Source: Enterobacteriaceae bacterium RIT693 (lineage in GTDB: Bacteria; Pseudomonadota; Gammaproteobacteria; Enterobacterales; Enterobacteriaceae). Taken from it: DNA of 64,000 nt. The translations under genes and the position numbers were made by a program. Within the stretch, counting starts at the first letter, position 1; each line of letters begins with the position of its first letter. Of the stretch, positions 17,603-27,375 are shown in pieces. Under the pieces are notes generated by a model. It had not been told where the DNA came from, searched no databases, and saw only the letters and a program-made list of their open reading frames with translations. The DNA lies in contig WJYK01000003.1 in assembly GCA_009668225.1 (NCBI GenBank), forward strand, positions 310,001 through 374,000, written 5' to 3'.

Positions 17603-17632
17603 AAAAAACCCACGAGTTAGCGTGGGTTTTTT
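17603..17632. terminator. Terminator after the carbonic anhydrase gene
   Basis: AAAAAACCCACG/CGTGGGTTTTTT forms a perfect 12-bp arm with an AGTTAG loop. The flanking A and T runs make it usable from both sides. Confidence 0.9.
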
Positions 17633-17783
17633 ACATTTAAGGATAAATAAAGGTGGCCAAAGCGAGATTGTGGAGATTTCAGGGATTTACTTTTCCCCTA
17701 CGGTAAAGCCTGTGGGTGCGGGATTATAATCGACATCAAGCAGGCTTAAGCGTGTGTTCAGCCGCAGGTCAGGAGAGTTTTAA

Positions 17784-18176
17784 ATGAAAAAGCACCTTTA
17801 TGTTTTGGCCGTGTCTACGCTGATTGTTATGCCATCCCTGGCGATGGCACGCCCCGGCCCCTGGTTCCATGGTCCTGGCTTCTATCCCGGGCCACGTTAT
17901 TATCCCGGGCCGCATTACTTCTATCCGGGGCCGCGCCTGACCGTGCTGCCTGGGCTGGCAACGGCTATTATCGTCGGCGGGCTGACCTATTATGTGGTCA
18001 ACGGCATATACTATCAGCGTCAGGGAGCGGAATATATTCGGGTTGAAACGCCATCAGGCACAGGCGTTAATGTTCTGGATTACAACGGTAAGCGCTATTA
18101 CGTACGCAACGGAAGCTATTATCAGAAGGATATTGACGGCAATTATATAGAGGTGCCTCGGCCAGCCGGACTGTAA
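17784..18176 (+). CDS. Exported Pro/Gly/Tyr-rich DUF6515-like protein
   Basis: A 130-residue protein with a signal peptide (KKHLYVLAVSTLIVMPSLAMA) followed by a low-complexity block of repeated YPGP/FYPGP units (about residues 24-52). A hydrophobic segment (LPGLATAIIVGGLTYYVV) comes next, then two related motifs, NGIYYQRQG...YIRV and NGSYYQKDI...YIEV. The paired YY(V/Y)xNGxYY motifs are typical of the DUF6515 group of small periplasmic proteins of unknown role. It has its own upstream region, and a hairpin-rich stretch follows. Confidence 0.75.
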   Translation: MKKHLYVLAVSTLIVMPSLAMARPGPWFHGPGFYPGPRYYPGPHYFYPGPRLTVLPGLATAIIVGGLTYYVVNGIYYQRQGAEYIRVETPSGTGVNVLDYNGKRYYVRNGSYYQKDIDGNYIEVPRPAGL

Positions 18177-18227
18177 ACAAGCAAGGCTCTTTAAGTTCGA
18201 GCCAAAGATAAGTGAAAGATCTACGAC

Positions 18228-18305
18228 ATAAGACATCCACCGTCAGCGTGGATCTCTTATGTTCGTCCCGTTTCTCCAGGGAGAAACCCGAAGGGGAGCA
18301 GCCCC
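18228..18305 (+). repeat. Three consecutive hairpins, possible structured RNA
   Basis: Hairpin 1: ATAAGA-C-ATCCAC (18228-18240) pairs with GTGGAT-C-TCTTAT (18248-18260), 12 bp with one C-C mismatch. Hairpin 2: GTTTCTCC (18270-18277) pairs with GGAGAAAC (18280-18287). Hairpin 3: GGGG-AGCAG-CCCC (18293-18305). There is no T run, so a simple terminator is unlikely. It could be a leader element or the 3' structure of the upstream gene's mRNA. Confidence 0.4.
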
Positions 18306-18455
18306 GCCTTATAATCAGCAAACCACGACAGGCTAATCCGTCTCGTTCCAGCCATCATTATTTCATATTGGCACTCCTCCACATCAATTTGGTTACATAA
18401 AATCTATGGCTTAGTTCGCAAATTCATTATCAGCAGGGTGTGGATTGGCCTTTTT

Positions 18456-18471
18456 GCTTGTATATACATGA
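18456..18471. promoter_or_regulatory. Putative HutC operator upstream of the NCS1 permease
   Basis: GCTTGTATATACATGA here is identical over 16 bases to the site upstream of hutU (3883-3898). The similarity resumes just downstream with ATTTGATG. It lies about 60 bp before the permease start and links this distant gene to the hut regulon. Confidence 0.75.
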
Positions 18472-18529
18472 GTGATCATTTGATGTCTGGTGGTTATTCG
18501 GGGGTTTAATCAGGTTTAGCGAGGTCGTT

Positions 18530-19966
18530 ATGTCTTCCTTTTCATCCGCAGAAGAACAGTCAAAGAAGGGCTCGCGTCTCACCGAGTCCCGTTCTATCGA
18601 TTACATCCCTGACGGTGAGCGTCACGGGCATCCTTTTAGCCAGTTTACCCTCTGGTTCGGCGGTAATTTGCAGATCACCGCTATCGTCACCGGGGCGTTG
18701 GCCGTTGTTCTGGGCGGCGATGTTGTCTGGTCGCTGATAGGGCTGTTCGTCGGGCAGATCCTGGGCGCGTCAGTCATGTCTTTCCACGCTTTGCAGGGGC
18801 CTCGGCTTGGCTTACCGCAGATGATTATCACCCGCGCACAGTTTGGCGTTTACGGCGCGGTGATACCGCTGGTGCTGGTGTGCATTATGTACATCGGTTT
18901 TTCCGCAAGCGGGACGGTGCTCGCGGGGCAGGCGATGGCACGCCTTCTGTCGATAAGTGACGTCAGCGGAATGGTTCTGTTCAGCGCGATTATTATCGTG
19001 ATTGCCGTACTCGGCTATCGCGTGATTCATAAGCTCGGAAAGGTGGCAAGTATCGTTGGCGTGCTGGCTTTTGCCTGGCTGTTTGGATCGCTGTTGTTCA
19101 CAACCGATCTTGCGACCATCTTGCAAAACAACCATTTCTCTATGCCGATGTTTTTGCTGGCGGTGTCGCTGTCGTCCTCCTGGCAAATCGCCTTTTGCCC
19201 CTATGTTTCGGACTACTCGCGCTATTTGCCGCGAGACGTCTCAGGCCCGAAAGTGTTTTTCTCGGTATTTAGCGGCACCGTGCTGGGGACTCAGGCTTCT
19301 ATGACGCTGGGCGTCATTACTGCGGCAATTGCGGGGAGCGCCTTTTCCGGCCACGAGGTTGGCTATATTGTAGGGTTGGGCAAAACCGAAACCATGGCGA
19401 TGCTGATCTATTTCGCCATCTGCTTCGGCAAAATCACCTTTACTACGCTCAACGCCTACGGCAGTTTTATGTCGCTGACGACCATTGTTTCCGGTTTCCG
19501 CAAACAGCTCACCCTCAGCCCAAAAAATCGCGTTCTGTTTGTGGTGCTGATGGTCGCGGCTTCCTGCGTCATTGCGCTGCTTAGTGAACCCGCATTCCTG
19601 AAGCACTTCACCCATTTCCTGCTGTTCTTACTGGCCTTCTTTGTACCCTGGAGCGCCATTGGCCTGACCGACTACTACCTTATTTCCTCAGGTGCCGTCG
19701 ATATTCCCGCGCTGTTTGATGCTGACAAGCGCTATGGCCGCTGGAACCTGTTTGGTATTGGCGTCTATATCGTTGGCGTGCTTATTCAGCTGCCGTTTAT
19801 TGAAAACCCGCTTTTCCATGGCTCGCTGACCTGGCTCTTCGACGGGAACGACGTGTCGTGGATCATCGGCTGGTTCGGTACCGCCATTCTCTATTACTGC
19901 CTGCGCCGGCTGGATAAACGCGCGTTGCCTGCGGCGACGGTTTTTCCGAACAGTGCAGCAAGGTAA
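18530..19966 (+). CDS. NCS1-family permease (cytosine/purine type), likely hut regulon member
   Basis: A 478-residue inner-membrane transporter with about 12 hydrophobic segments. The N-terminal ESRSIDYIPDGERHGHP and LWFGGNLQITAI are typical of the nucleobase:cation symporter-1 family (CodB-like), as are the later helices through DYYLISSG. Known family members carry cytosine, allantoin, hydantoins and thiamine. The HutC-type operator in front implies induction with the hut genes. Transport of urocanate or a related imidazole is therefore the best guess; cytosine or purine uptake is the default alternative. It is transcribed alone and ends at a bidirectional terminator shared with ychF. Confidence 0.87.
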   Translation: MSSFSSAEEQSKKGSRLTESRSIDYIPDGERHGHPFSQFTLWFGGNLQITAIVTGALAVVLGGDVVWSLIGLFVGQILGASVMSFHALQGPRLGLPQMIITRAQFGVYGAVIPLVLVCIMYIGFSASGTVLAGQAMARLLSISDVSGMVLFSAIIIVIAVLGYRVIHKLGKVASIVGVLAFAWLFGSLLFTTDLATILQNNHFSMPMFLLAVSLSSSWQIAFCPYVSDYSRYLPRDVSGPKVFFSVFSGTVLGTQASMTLGVITAAIAGSAFSGHEVGYIVGLGKTETMAMLIYFAICFGKITFTTLNAYGSFMSLTTIVSGFRKQLTLSPKNRVLFVVLMVAASCVIALLSEPAFLKHFTHFLLFLLAFFVPWSAIGLTDYYLISSGAVDIPALFDADKRYGRWNLFGIGVYIVGVLIQLPFIENPLFHGSLTWLFDGNDVSWIIGWFGTAILYYCLRRLDKRALPAATVFPNSAAR

Positions 19967-19981
19967 TCTGATTCCGATAAT

Positions 19982-20012
19982 AAAAAATCCACGCCGAAGC
20001 GTGGATTTTTTT
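19982..20012. terminator. Bidirectional terminator between the permease gene and ychF
   Basis: A 13-nt arm AAAAAATCCACGC pairs with GCGTGGATTTTTT around a CGAA loop. A and T runs on both sides serve both converging genes. Confidence 0.92.
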
Positions 20013-20028
20013 ATGCCAGGAAAAGGGA

Positions 20029-21123
20029 TTAGACGTTGAACAGGAAGTTCATCACGTCGCCGTCTTTCACGACGTAGTCTTTACCTTCTGCGCGCATTTT
20101 ACCGGCTTCTTTCGCGCCTTGCTCGCCTTTGTAGGTGATGAAGTCTTCATAGGCGATGGTCTGCGCACGGATGAAGCCTTTCTCGAAGTCGGTGTGGATT
20201 TTGCCCGCAGCCTGAGGCGCGGTAGCGCCGACAGGAATGGTCCACGCACGCACTTCTTTCACGCCAGCGGTGAAGTAGGTTTGCAGGTTCAGCAGCTCGT
20301 AGCCTGCGCGAATTACGCGGTTCAGGCCTGGCTCTTCCAGACCCAGCTCGGCCATGAACTCGTCACGGTCTGCGTCGTCCAGCTCGGCGATGTCGGATTC
20401 TACCGCGGCACACACGGCAACCACGACGGAACCTTCAGCTGCCGCGATTTCACGAACTTTATCGAGGTACGGGTTATTTTCAAAACCGTCTTCGTTAACG
20501 TTGGCGATGTACATGGTTGGCTTCAGGGTCAGGAAGCTCAGGTATTTGATTGCCGCTTTATCTTCTTCGGTCAGGTTTTTCAGCGCGCGCAGCATACCGG
20601 CGTTTTCTAGCTGCGGCAGGCATTTTTCCAGAGCGGCCAGTTCAGCTTTAGCGTCTTTATCGCCACCCTTGGCTTTCTTCTGCACGCGGTGAATGGCGCG
20701 CTCACAGGTATCAAGGTCAGACAGCGCCAGCTCGGTATTGATAACGTCGATATCGTCAGCCGGATCCACTTTGTTGTTCACGTGGATGATGTTGTCGTTT
20801 TCAAAGCAGCGAACCACGTGGCCGATAGCTTCGGTTTCACGGATGTTGGTCAGGAACTGGTTACCCAGGCCTTCACCTTTAGACGCGCCTTTCACCAGGC
20901 CGGCGATGTCTACGAACTCCATGGTGGTCGGCAGAATACGCTGCGGTTTAACGATTTCAGCCAGTTTGTCCAGGCGCGGGTCTGGCATCGGCACAACGCC
21001 AGTGTTTGGCTCGATGGTACAGAACGGGAAGTTAGCCGCTTCAATACCCGCTTTGGTCAGCGCGTTGAACAGAGTGGATTTACCAACGTTCGGCAAGCCG
21101 ACGATACCGCATTTGAATCCCAT
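20029..21123 (-). CDS. ychF: Ribosome-associated ATPase YchF (OLA1 family)
   Basis: An Obg-like P-loop protein that binds ribosomes and prefers ATP over GTP; implicated in redox and stress responses. The 364-residue protein has the Walker [10 protein letters not shown] (from residue 9), the switch/G3 segment [16 protein letters not shown], a central coiled coil and a C-terminal TGS domain ending [12 protein letters not shown]. Length and order match E. coli YchF. It lies downstream of pth on the same strand with a 139-bp gap. Confidence 0.97.
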   Translation of the reverse strand: MGFKCGIVGLPNVGKSTLFNALTKAGIEAANFPFCTIEPNTGVVPMPDPRLDKLAEIVKPQRILPTTMEFVDIAGLVKGASKGEGLGNQFLTNIRETEAIGHVVRCFENDNIIHVNNKVDPADDIDVINTELALSDLDTCERAIHRVQKKAKGGDKDAKAELAALEKCLPQLENAGMLRALKNLTEEDKAAIKYLSFLTLKPTMYIANVNEDGFENNPYLDKVREIAAAEGSVVVAVCAAVESDIAELDDADRDEFMAELGLEEPGLNRVIRAGYELLNLQTYFTAGVKEVRAWTIPVGATAPQAAGKIHTDFEKGFIRAQTIAYEDFITYKGEQGAKEAGKMRAEGKDYVVKDGDVMNFLFNV

Positions 21124-21262
21124 GGTTTAAATCACCTTAATTGCTTGATAATCAATGATTTTTTACGTTTTCATTGAAAAAATGTAGATAACTTTGCCCA
21201 TTATACACTTAAACCGCCGTCAGCGGGCGCGGAAATCCTTTCCTGTCGGGCGGAAGAACGGA

Positions 21263-21847
21263 TTATTGTGCTTTAAAGGCGTGCAGACGATTCGTGGCTT
21301 TGGTCAGGCCTTCTTTCAGCCAAATCTCGGTGCAGCGCGCCGCTTCGTCAACGGCGTCGTCAATCAGCTTCTGTTCGCTGACCGGCGGTTTGCCCAGCAC
21401 GAAGCCGACAACTTTGTTTTTATCGCCTGGATGACCAATCCCGACGCGTAACCGGTGAAAGTTCGGATTATTGCCCAGCTTGCTGATGATATCTTTCAGG
21501 CCGTTGTGTCCGCCGTGTCCGCCGCCAAGCTTAAACTTAGCCACGCCGGGAGGCAGGTCCAGCTCGTCGTGCGCAACCAGAATTTCATCCGGTGCGATGC
21601 GGAAGAAGGTGGCCATCGCCGCGACCGCTTTGCCGCTAAGATTCATAAACGTGGTTGGGACCAGTAGCCGGACGTCTTCGCCACCCAGGTTGATGCGGGC
21701 GGTGTAGCCAAAAAACTTCGCTTCTTCTTTCAGCGACTGATTATGGCGCTCGGCCAGCAGATCCACGTACCAGGCGCCGGCGTTATGGCGGGTCGCGGCA
21801 TATTCAGCGCCTGGGTTTGCCAGGCCGACAATTAGTTTAATGCTCAC
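21263..21847 (-). CDS. pth: Peptidyl-tRNA hydrolase
   Basis: Releases tRNA from prematurely dissociated peptidyl-tRNA. The 194-residue protein has the conserved GLANPG motif with Asn11, the catalytic His21 in TRHNAG, FMNLSG, the HDELDLPPG motif and GGHNGLKDI. Size is standard. It is divergent from ychH and upstream of ychF, as in other enterics. Confidence 0.98.
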   Translation of the reverse strand: MSIKLIVGLANPGAEYAATRHNAGAWYVDLLAERHNQSLKEEAKFFGYTARINLGGEDVRLLVPTTFMNLSGKAVAAMATFFRIAPDEILVAHDELDLPPGVAKFKLGGGHGGHNGLKDIISKLGNNPNFHRLRVGIGHPGDKNKVVGFVLGKPPVSEQKLIDDAVDEAARCTEIWLKEGLTKATNRLHAFKAQ

Positions 21848-22121
21848 GTTTAAATTCCTGAAAACCGTTCACAGCCGCGTAGTTTACTGTGCCGGGGCGG
21901 CGTTGACAAAGCGCAATCCCGGCGTGGGCGCATTATCGAATAGTTGAAGAAGTGAACCATTAGAATTTCAAGCAACTCAGATGCTTATTTGTAAACTTTT
22001 GTAGAGCTTTCGTTCGTAATTGTGATCGCTCACGCACATGTTCTTTAAGGGCATTGTCTATACTTTAGTCACAAGGAAAGGGGATGTTCCCCACCGACCC
22101 GTAATTTTGCGGAGGTGAAAT

Positions 22122-22400
22122 ATGAAACGCAGAAACGCTTCGTTACTCGGTAATGTCCTCATGGGATTGGGACTGGTTGTGATGGTGGTCGGCGTGGGCT
22201 ATTCGATTCTGAACCAGCTCCCGCAGCTAAACCTGCCGCAGTTTTTCGCGCACGGTGCCGTGCTGAGCATCTTCGTCGGGGCCGTACTGTGGCTTGCCGG
22301 GGCGCGTATCGGCGGGCGCGAGCAGGTTTGCGATCGTTACTGGTGGGTGCGCCACTATGACAAGCGCTGCCGTCGGGATGAGCATCATCGCCACAGCTAA
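22122..22400 (+). CDS. ychH: Stress-induced inner-membrane protein YchH
   Basis: A 92-residue protein with two hydrophobic segments (about residues 9-31 and 43-62) and a basic, His-rich tail ending DYDKRCRR-like. It is almost identical to E. coli YchH, which is induced under cAMP-CRP control and linked to stress survival. GGAGG lies just upstream of the ATG. Confidence 0.95.
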   Translation: MKRRNASLLGNVLMGLGLVVMVVGVGYSILNQLPQLNLPQFFAHGAVLSIFVGAVLWLAGARIGGREQVCDRYWWVRHYDKRCRRDEHHRHS

Positions 22401-22413
22401 TCTTTAGCATATT

Positions 22414-22449
22414 TAAAAAAACGGCTCCTGTTCAGGGGCCGTTTTTTTT
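22414..22449. terminator. Terminator after ychH
   Basis: AAAAAACGGCTCC and GGGGCCGTTTTTTT form a stem with one wobble pair and a TGTTCA loop. Long A and T runs flank it. Confidence 0.9.
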
Positions 22450-22461
22450 ATGCTTACCGGG

Positions 22462-22492
22462 TTGACCCTTACGTAACGTGAGGCTGCAAACT
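22462..22492 (+). promoter_or_regulatory. MerR-type self-regulated promoter with 19-bp spacer
   Basis: TTGACC (22462-22467) is followed after 19 bp by CAAACT (22487-22492), a weak -10 match. The spacer holds the dyad CCTTACGT-A-ACGTGAGG (22467-22483). Over-long spacers carrying a CCTNACGT dyad are typical of promoters bound by BltR/TipA-like MerR regulators, so autoregulation of the next gene is likely. Confidence 0.65.
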
Positions 22493-22523
22493 CCGCATCA
22501 GCAGAAGCCAAAAGGAGCAGGAC

Positions 22524-23576
22524 ATGTTGTTTAAAGTAGGCGAACTGGCAAAACGTGCCGGTATTACGGTACGCACGCTGCACCACTACGAAGCGATGGG
22601 CCTGCTGCTGCCTTCTGCCCGCACCGCCGCCGGTTATCGTCTTTATAACCGGCAGGATATCACCAGGCTGCATCATATTCAGGCGCTAAGCCGAATGGGC
22701 ATGAGTCTGAGCGAGGTGCGCGACTGTCTTGAGCGTCAGGCTCTGTCGCTGAATGAGGTCCTGGATTCACAGATCTCAATGCTGGATGGCCAGCTCGCGG
22801 AAATCGCCGAGCTGCGCCAGCGTCTGGTCACGCTGCGGGAAACTTTGCGCAGCGGCGCAGAACCTGACCTCAAGGAATGGCTTACTACGCTGGAGTTAAT
22901 GACGATGTACGATCGCTATTTTTCAAAAGAAGAGTTAAAGCGCCTGCCTTTTGCGCAGCCCGATAACCGCCGTGACGAGGCGTGGAAACAGCTTGTAGAA
23001 GAGGTTGCGGCGCTGCATGAGCAGGGTGCGTCGCCTGACGATGTGCGGGCTCAGCAGTTGGCAACGCAATGGATGGAAATGCTGGAGCGCGATACGGCGG
23101 GTGAAGCTGATTTTCTGGTGCGTCTGAATACAATGCATCAGGCCGAGCCGGAGATGGCCCGACAGACAGGGATCTCCCCGGAGATGATCGACTATGTGAC
23201 CCGCGCATTTGGCCAGGGCAAGCTGGATATCTACCGCCGCTACCTGAACGATGAGGAGTTTGCTTTCACCCGCGCCCACTACTTTGATCGGATGCAGGAG
23301 TGGCCGCCGCTGGTGGCCGCGGTAAGGAAAGCAAACGCACAGGGCGTGAGGCCTGATTCAGACCAGGCGCAGCAGCTTGCTCGCCGCTGGCTTGAACTGT
23401 TTCAGTCGTTTGCAGGCACCTCGCCACAGACCCAGCAAAAATTCCGCACCGCAATGGCTCAGGAGCCTGAACTCTCCAGAGGAACATGGATGACGCCGGA
23501 GGTTCTGGCCTGGCTGCAGCAGGCGATTGGCGCTATGTTCCAGGCCGCCGGACCAAGAAACCAATCGGGCTCCTGA
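22524..23576 (+). CDS. MerR-family regulator with tandem TipAS-like effector repeats
   Basis: The N-terminal 70 residues are a MerR winged helix (VGELAKRAGITVRTLHHYE, then GLLLPSARTAAGYRLY), followed by a coiled coil (about 75-120). The C-terminal part has two related helical repeats (about 155-245 and 255-345), each with a W..LV..V..L...G..PDS/D..AQQLA..W pattern. This resembles the TipAS drug-binding fold, in duplicate. Such regulators sense lipophilic or cationic compounds. The target may be its own promoter. It has no E. coli K-12 equivalent at this position between ychH and dauA. Confidence 0.85.
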   Translation: MLFKVGELAKRAGITVRTLHHYEAMGLLLPSARTAAGYRLYNRQDITRLHHIQALSRMGMSLSEVRDCLERQALSLNEVLDSQISMLDGQLAEIAELRQRLVTLRETLRSGAEPDLKEWLTTLELMTMYDRYFSKEELKRLPFAQPDNRRDEAWKQLVEEVAALHEQGASPDDVRAQQLATQWMEMLERDTAGEADFLVRLNTMHQAEPEMARQTGISPEMIDYVTRAFGQGKLDIYRRYLNDEEFAFTRAHYFDRMQEWPPLVAAVRKANAQGVRPDSDQAQQLARRWLELFQSFAGTSPQTQQKFRTAMAQEPELSRGTWMTPEVLAWLQQAIGAMFQAAGPRNQSGS

Positions 23577-23622
23577 CCCGCAAAGAGAGGTAGCGGCGCG
23601 AGGCCGCTCAGTCATTGTGAAA

Positions 23623-23648
23623 CTGGCCGCTAATTAGCTAGCGGCCAG
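23623..23648. terminator. Perfect palindrome over the dauA stop codon
   Basis: CTGGCCGCTA and TAGCGGCCAG form a perfect 10-bp stem with a 6-nt loop. The dauA stop codon (23634-23636) falls in the loop. The T-run following it on the minus strand is short, so it may be a weak terminator or a 3' stabilising hairpin between two converging genes. Confidence 0.55.
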
Positions 23649-25328
23649 CGCAGCCTGAACGTCCGGGAAGAACGCGAGGCGGCCAGGGATCGGCTGCACG
23701 CCAGCCCGGGCGAGGGTGCGCAGCGGCTGGAATTCAAGGTTCGTCACCCGCAGCTCACAGCCTTCAGGCATTTTCGCCACAAAGCGCTGGAAAGCATCAA
23801 GGCCACCTGCGTCGAGTACCGGCACCGCATCCCACTGCAAAATGACCACGCGATGGCCCGGCACCTGCAGGGCTAGCTGAGTGAAAAGCCCTTCGGCGGC
23901 GGCGAAGAACAGCGGCCCCGTCACGCGCAGCGCAAGGACATCCTCAGGCGCATTAACATTACTGAGCGGCGCGAGGCGGGTCATTCGGGCAATGCGGCGC
24001 ATAAACAGCAGCGACGCCAGCACAATACCCACGCTGATGGCAATCACCATGTCAAACAGTACGGTAAGCGACATACAAATCAGCATCACGATGATGTCGT
24101 CTTTCGGCGCGCGGCGCAGCAGGTTGACGACTTTATGCGCCTCGCTCATGTTCCAGGCCACCATCAGCAGCAGGGCGGCCATCGCCGAAAGCGGAAGCCA
24201 GGAAAGCAGAGGGGCGAGCGCCAGCAGCGCCAGGATCACCAGCAGGGAGTGAATGATGGCGGCAACCGGTGAGGTCGCACCGGCACGCACGTTAGCGGCG
24301 GAGCGCGCAATGGCCGCGGTGGCGGTAATACCGCCAAAGAACGGAGCAATAATATTTCCCAGTCCCTGGCCCACCAGTTCGCTGTTGGCGTTGTGTTTTG
24401 TTCCGGTCATTCCGTCGAGCACCACCGCGCACAGCAACGACTCGATTGCGCCAAGCATGGCCATAGAGAATGCGGCTGGCAGCAGGGCGCTCAGCGAGTC
24501 CCAGCTCAGCGTAAAGTCTGAATTTGGCATGTTCCACGGCAGCATTAGCTGAGGCAACAGCTGTGGAATACCGTTGCCCTGACTACCGTCGGCGAGAATA
24601 TAGTGGAAGCGTGAGCCAATGGTGGCCACTTCACCGTCCAGCGAAGTAACGATAGCCATCACGGCGCAGCCCGCGAGCAGCGCAGGCAGATGGCCCGGCA
24701 GACGGATCCCCAGGCGAGGCCAGAAAATCAGCACTGCGAGGGTCACGATGCCGATAGCGGCATCCCCCATATTCACCGTGGGCATCGCCATCGCCAGCGC
24801 CGCAACTTTATTCAGATAGTGTTCCGGCACGTGCTCGAGCGTCAGGCCGAAGAAGTCCTTCACCTGCATCGTTGCGATGGTAATGCCTATCCCGGAGGTA
24901 AAGCCCAGCGTCACCGACAGTGGAATGTACTCGATAAGTCGCCCAAAGCGCGCCAGCCCAAACAGGATCAGGAAGACCCCGGACATCAGGGTGGCGACCA
25001 GCAGTCCCGCCAGCCCAAACTGCTGCGCTACAGGGTAGAGGATCACCACGAAGGCGGCGGTAGGGCCAGACACGCTGAAGCGCGAGCCGCCGCTAAGGGC
25101 AATAACGATCCCGGCGACGGCGGCCGTATACAGGCCATATTGCGGCGCAACGCCGCTGCCGATGGCCAGCGCCATAGCCAGAGGAATGGCAATAATTCCG
25201 ACGGTCACGCCGGCGATAGCGTCGCGGCTAAGACGGGACAGGGTGTACTTTTCGCGCCAGCAGGCGTCAATCAGGGCGCGGAAAGGCATTACGTGAGTAG
25301 AGGATACGGTTTTCACTTTTGATTCCAT
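23634..25328 (-). CDS. dauA: DauA, C4-dicarboxylate transporter (SLC26/SulP)
   Basis: Takes up succinate and other C4-dicarboxylates aerobically at acidic pH. The protein has a hydrophobic transport domain (about residues 30-420, with the conserved [27 protein letters not shown] and [12 protein letters not shown] stretches) and a cytoplasmic STAS domain at the C-terminus (about 440-560). It follows E. coli DauA throughout. I placed the start at 25328 because it gives nearly the E. coli N-terminus; in-frame ATGs at 25343 and 25340 are possible. It lies downstream of prs on the same strand. Confidence 0.93.
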   Translation of the reverse strand: MESKVKTVSSTHVMPFRALIDACWREKYTLSRLSRDAIAGVTVGIIAIPLAMALAIGSGVAPQYGLYTAAVAGIVIALSGGSRFSVSGPTAAFVVILYPVAQQFGLAGLLVATLMSGVFLILFGLARFGRLIEYIPLSVTLGFTSGIGITIATMQVKDFFGLTLEHVPEHYLNKVAALAMAMPTVNMGDAAIGIVTLAVLIFWPRLGIRLPGHLPALLAGCAVMAIVTSLDGEVATIGSRFHYILADGSQGNGIPQLLPQLMLPWNMPNSDFTLSWDSLSALLPAAFSMAMLGAIESLLCAVVLDGMTGTKHNANSELVGQGLGNIIAPFFGGITATAAIARSAANVRAGATSPVAAIIHSLLVILALLALAPLLSWLPLSAMAALLLMVAWNMSEAHKVVNLLRRAPKDDIIVMLICMSLTVLFDMVIAISVGIVLASLLFMRRIARMTRLAPLSNVNAPEDVLALRVTGPLFFAAAEGLFTQLALQVPGHRVVILQWDAVPVLDAGGLDAFQRFVAKMPEGCELRVTNLEFQPLRTLARAGVQPIPGRLAFFPDVQAALAAS

Positions 25329-25394
25329 CCGTGAGCGCATCATCTGTCATTCAGGCAGGTGAAGGAGGCATTGAAAAAGAGTAGTGCAAAAACG

Positions 25395-25418
25395 AAAAAA
25401 CCCGCCGCAGCGGGTTTT
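25395..25418 (-). terminator. Terminator after prs
   Basis: On the minus strand, AAAACCCGC-TGCG-GCGGG is followed by TTTTTT. It lies just after the prs stop codon and separates prs from dauA. Confidence 0.88.
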
Positions 25419-25432
25419 AAAAGCTACGTCGA

Positions 25433-26419
<987 letters not shown>

Positions 26420-26505
26420 CTACCGCAATATGTGCGGGCAGGGTAGCCCCCATCCAGGCGGTGTATTAAAGAGCACGATGCAACGTCTGAAACGAGGTGA
26501 CGTTG

Positions 26506-27375
26506 TCACCAATGCCCAGCTTGCCCGGATATGGCCTGATGCAGCGGAGATCTATTAACGCCTCGCGCAACAAACCCATGCAGCCATTCCGGGGCTTGCT
26601 CAAGCACCTGCCGGGCGGCCTGCTCGGTGTTAAATTCAGCAAACACACAAGCGCCGGTGCCGGTCAGGCGCGACGGCGCGTATTCTAACAGCCAGGAAAG
26701 CGCCGCATCAACCTCGCGAAAACGTTTTCTTGCGATAACCTCACAATCGTTGCCAAATTCACATTTTAGCAACGTCGTAATTGACCTGACCGGGGTTTCG
26801 CGCGGCAGCTCAGGATCGCCAAAAATGATCGGCGTCGGAATACTGACGCCCGGATGAGCAACCAGGTACCATTTTTCATCAGGTTCAACCGGCGTGAGGA
26901 TTTCACCGACCCCTTCAGCAAAGGCCGCATGACCCCTGACAAACACCGGTACGTCGGCGCCAAGGCGAATGCCAAGCGCAGCCAGTTCATCTTCGCTGCA
27001 GCGGGTATCCCAGAGATGGTTGAGTGCAACCAGTATGGTGGCCGCGTTGGAGGAACCACCGCCCAGGCCACCGCCCATCGGCAGCGTTTTCTCAACCCCC
27101 AGGTCAGCGCCTGCACCGATGGGCAGGGTGCCTTTACCTGAGGCATACTCCACCAACAGGCGAGCGGCACGAACGATAAGGTTCTCTTCATCAGGTACGC
27201 CGTCAATGGGCGTCACCAGCCGAACTATGCCGTCTTCGCGAGGTTCTATTGTTATCGTATCGCCGTAGTTCAGAAACTGAAACAGCGTCTGCAGGTTGTG
27301 ATAGCCGTCCGGGCGACGACCGGTGATGTAAAGAAACAGATTCAGTTTTGCAGGGGAAGGCCAGCGAGAGATCAT
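26506..27375 (-). CDS. ispE: 4-diphosphocytidyl-2-C-methyl-D-erythritol kinase IspE
   Basis: ATP-dependent kinase of the MEP isoprenoid pathway. The 289-residue GHMP kinase has [20 protein letters not shown] at the N-terminus and the ATP-binding [15 protein letters not shown] motif in the middle, followed by LGADVPVF. It begins with a 1-bp overlap of the lolB stop (TAATG), so lolB and ispE are coupled. prs lies 125 bp downstream, as in E. coli. Confidence 0.97.
   Translation of the reverse strand: MISRWPSPAKLNLFLYITGRRPDGYHNLQTLFQFLNYGDTITIEPREDGIVRLVTPIDGVPDEENLIVRAARLLVEYASGKGTLPIGAGADLGVEKTLPMGGGLGGGSSNAATILVALNHLWDTRCSEDELAALGIRLGADVPVFVRGHAAFAEGVGEILTPVEPDEKWYLVAHPGVSIPTPIIFGDPELPRETPVRSITTLLKCEFGNDCEVIARKRFREVDAALSWLLEYAPSRLTGTGACVFAEFNTEQAARQVLEQAPEWLHGFVARGVNRSPLHQAISGQAGHW

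Larger units (their letters stand above)
18177..18529. other. Leader region of the NCS1 permease with hairpins and a HutC site
   Basis: This 353-bp gap holds three consecutive inverted repeats in its first third (18228-18305), an A/T-rich middle and a HutC-like operator at 18456-18471. No open frame here looks like a gene. I could not find a sigma-54 promoter with correct spacing upstream of the permease. Confidence 0.6.

Noticed and set aside
18293..18305. GGGGAGCAG as the core of a yybP-ykoY manganese riboswitch
   Set aside because: The motif pairs with the adjacent CCCC in a simple hairpin, and the rest of the riboswitch core does not follow.
18441..18458. Sigma-54 promoter in front of the NCS1 permease
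   Set aside because: TGGC and TTGC words are present, but the GG-to-GC spacing is wrong in every combination I tried.
22018..22036. CRP site upstream of ychH (TGTGATCGCTCACG)
   Set aside because: The half-sites are separated by four and not six bases, so it does not fit the CRP consensus even though ychH is CRP-dependent in E. coli.
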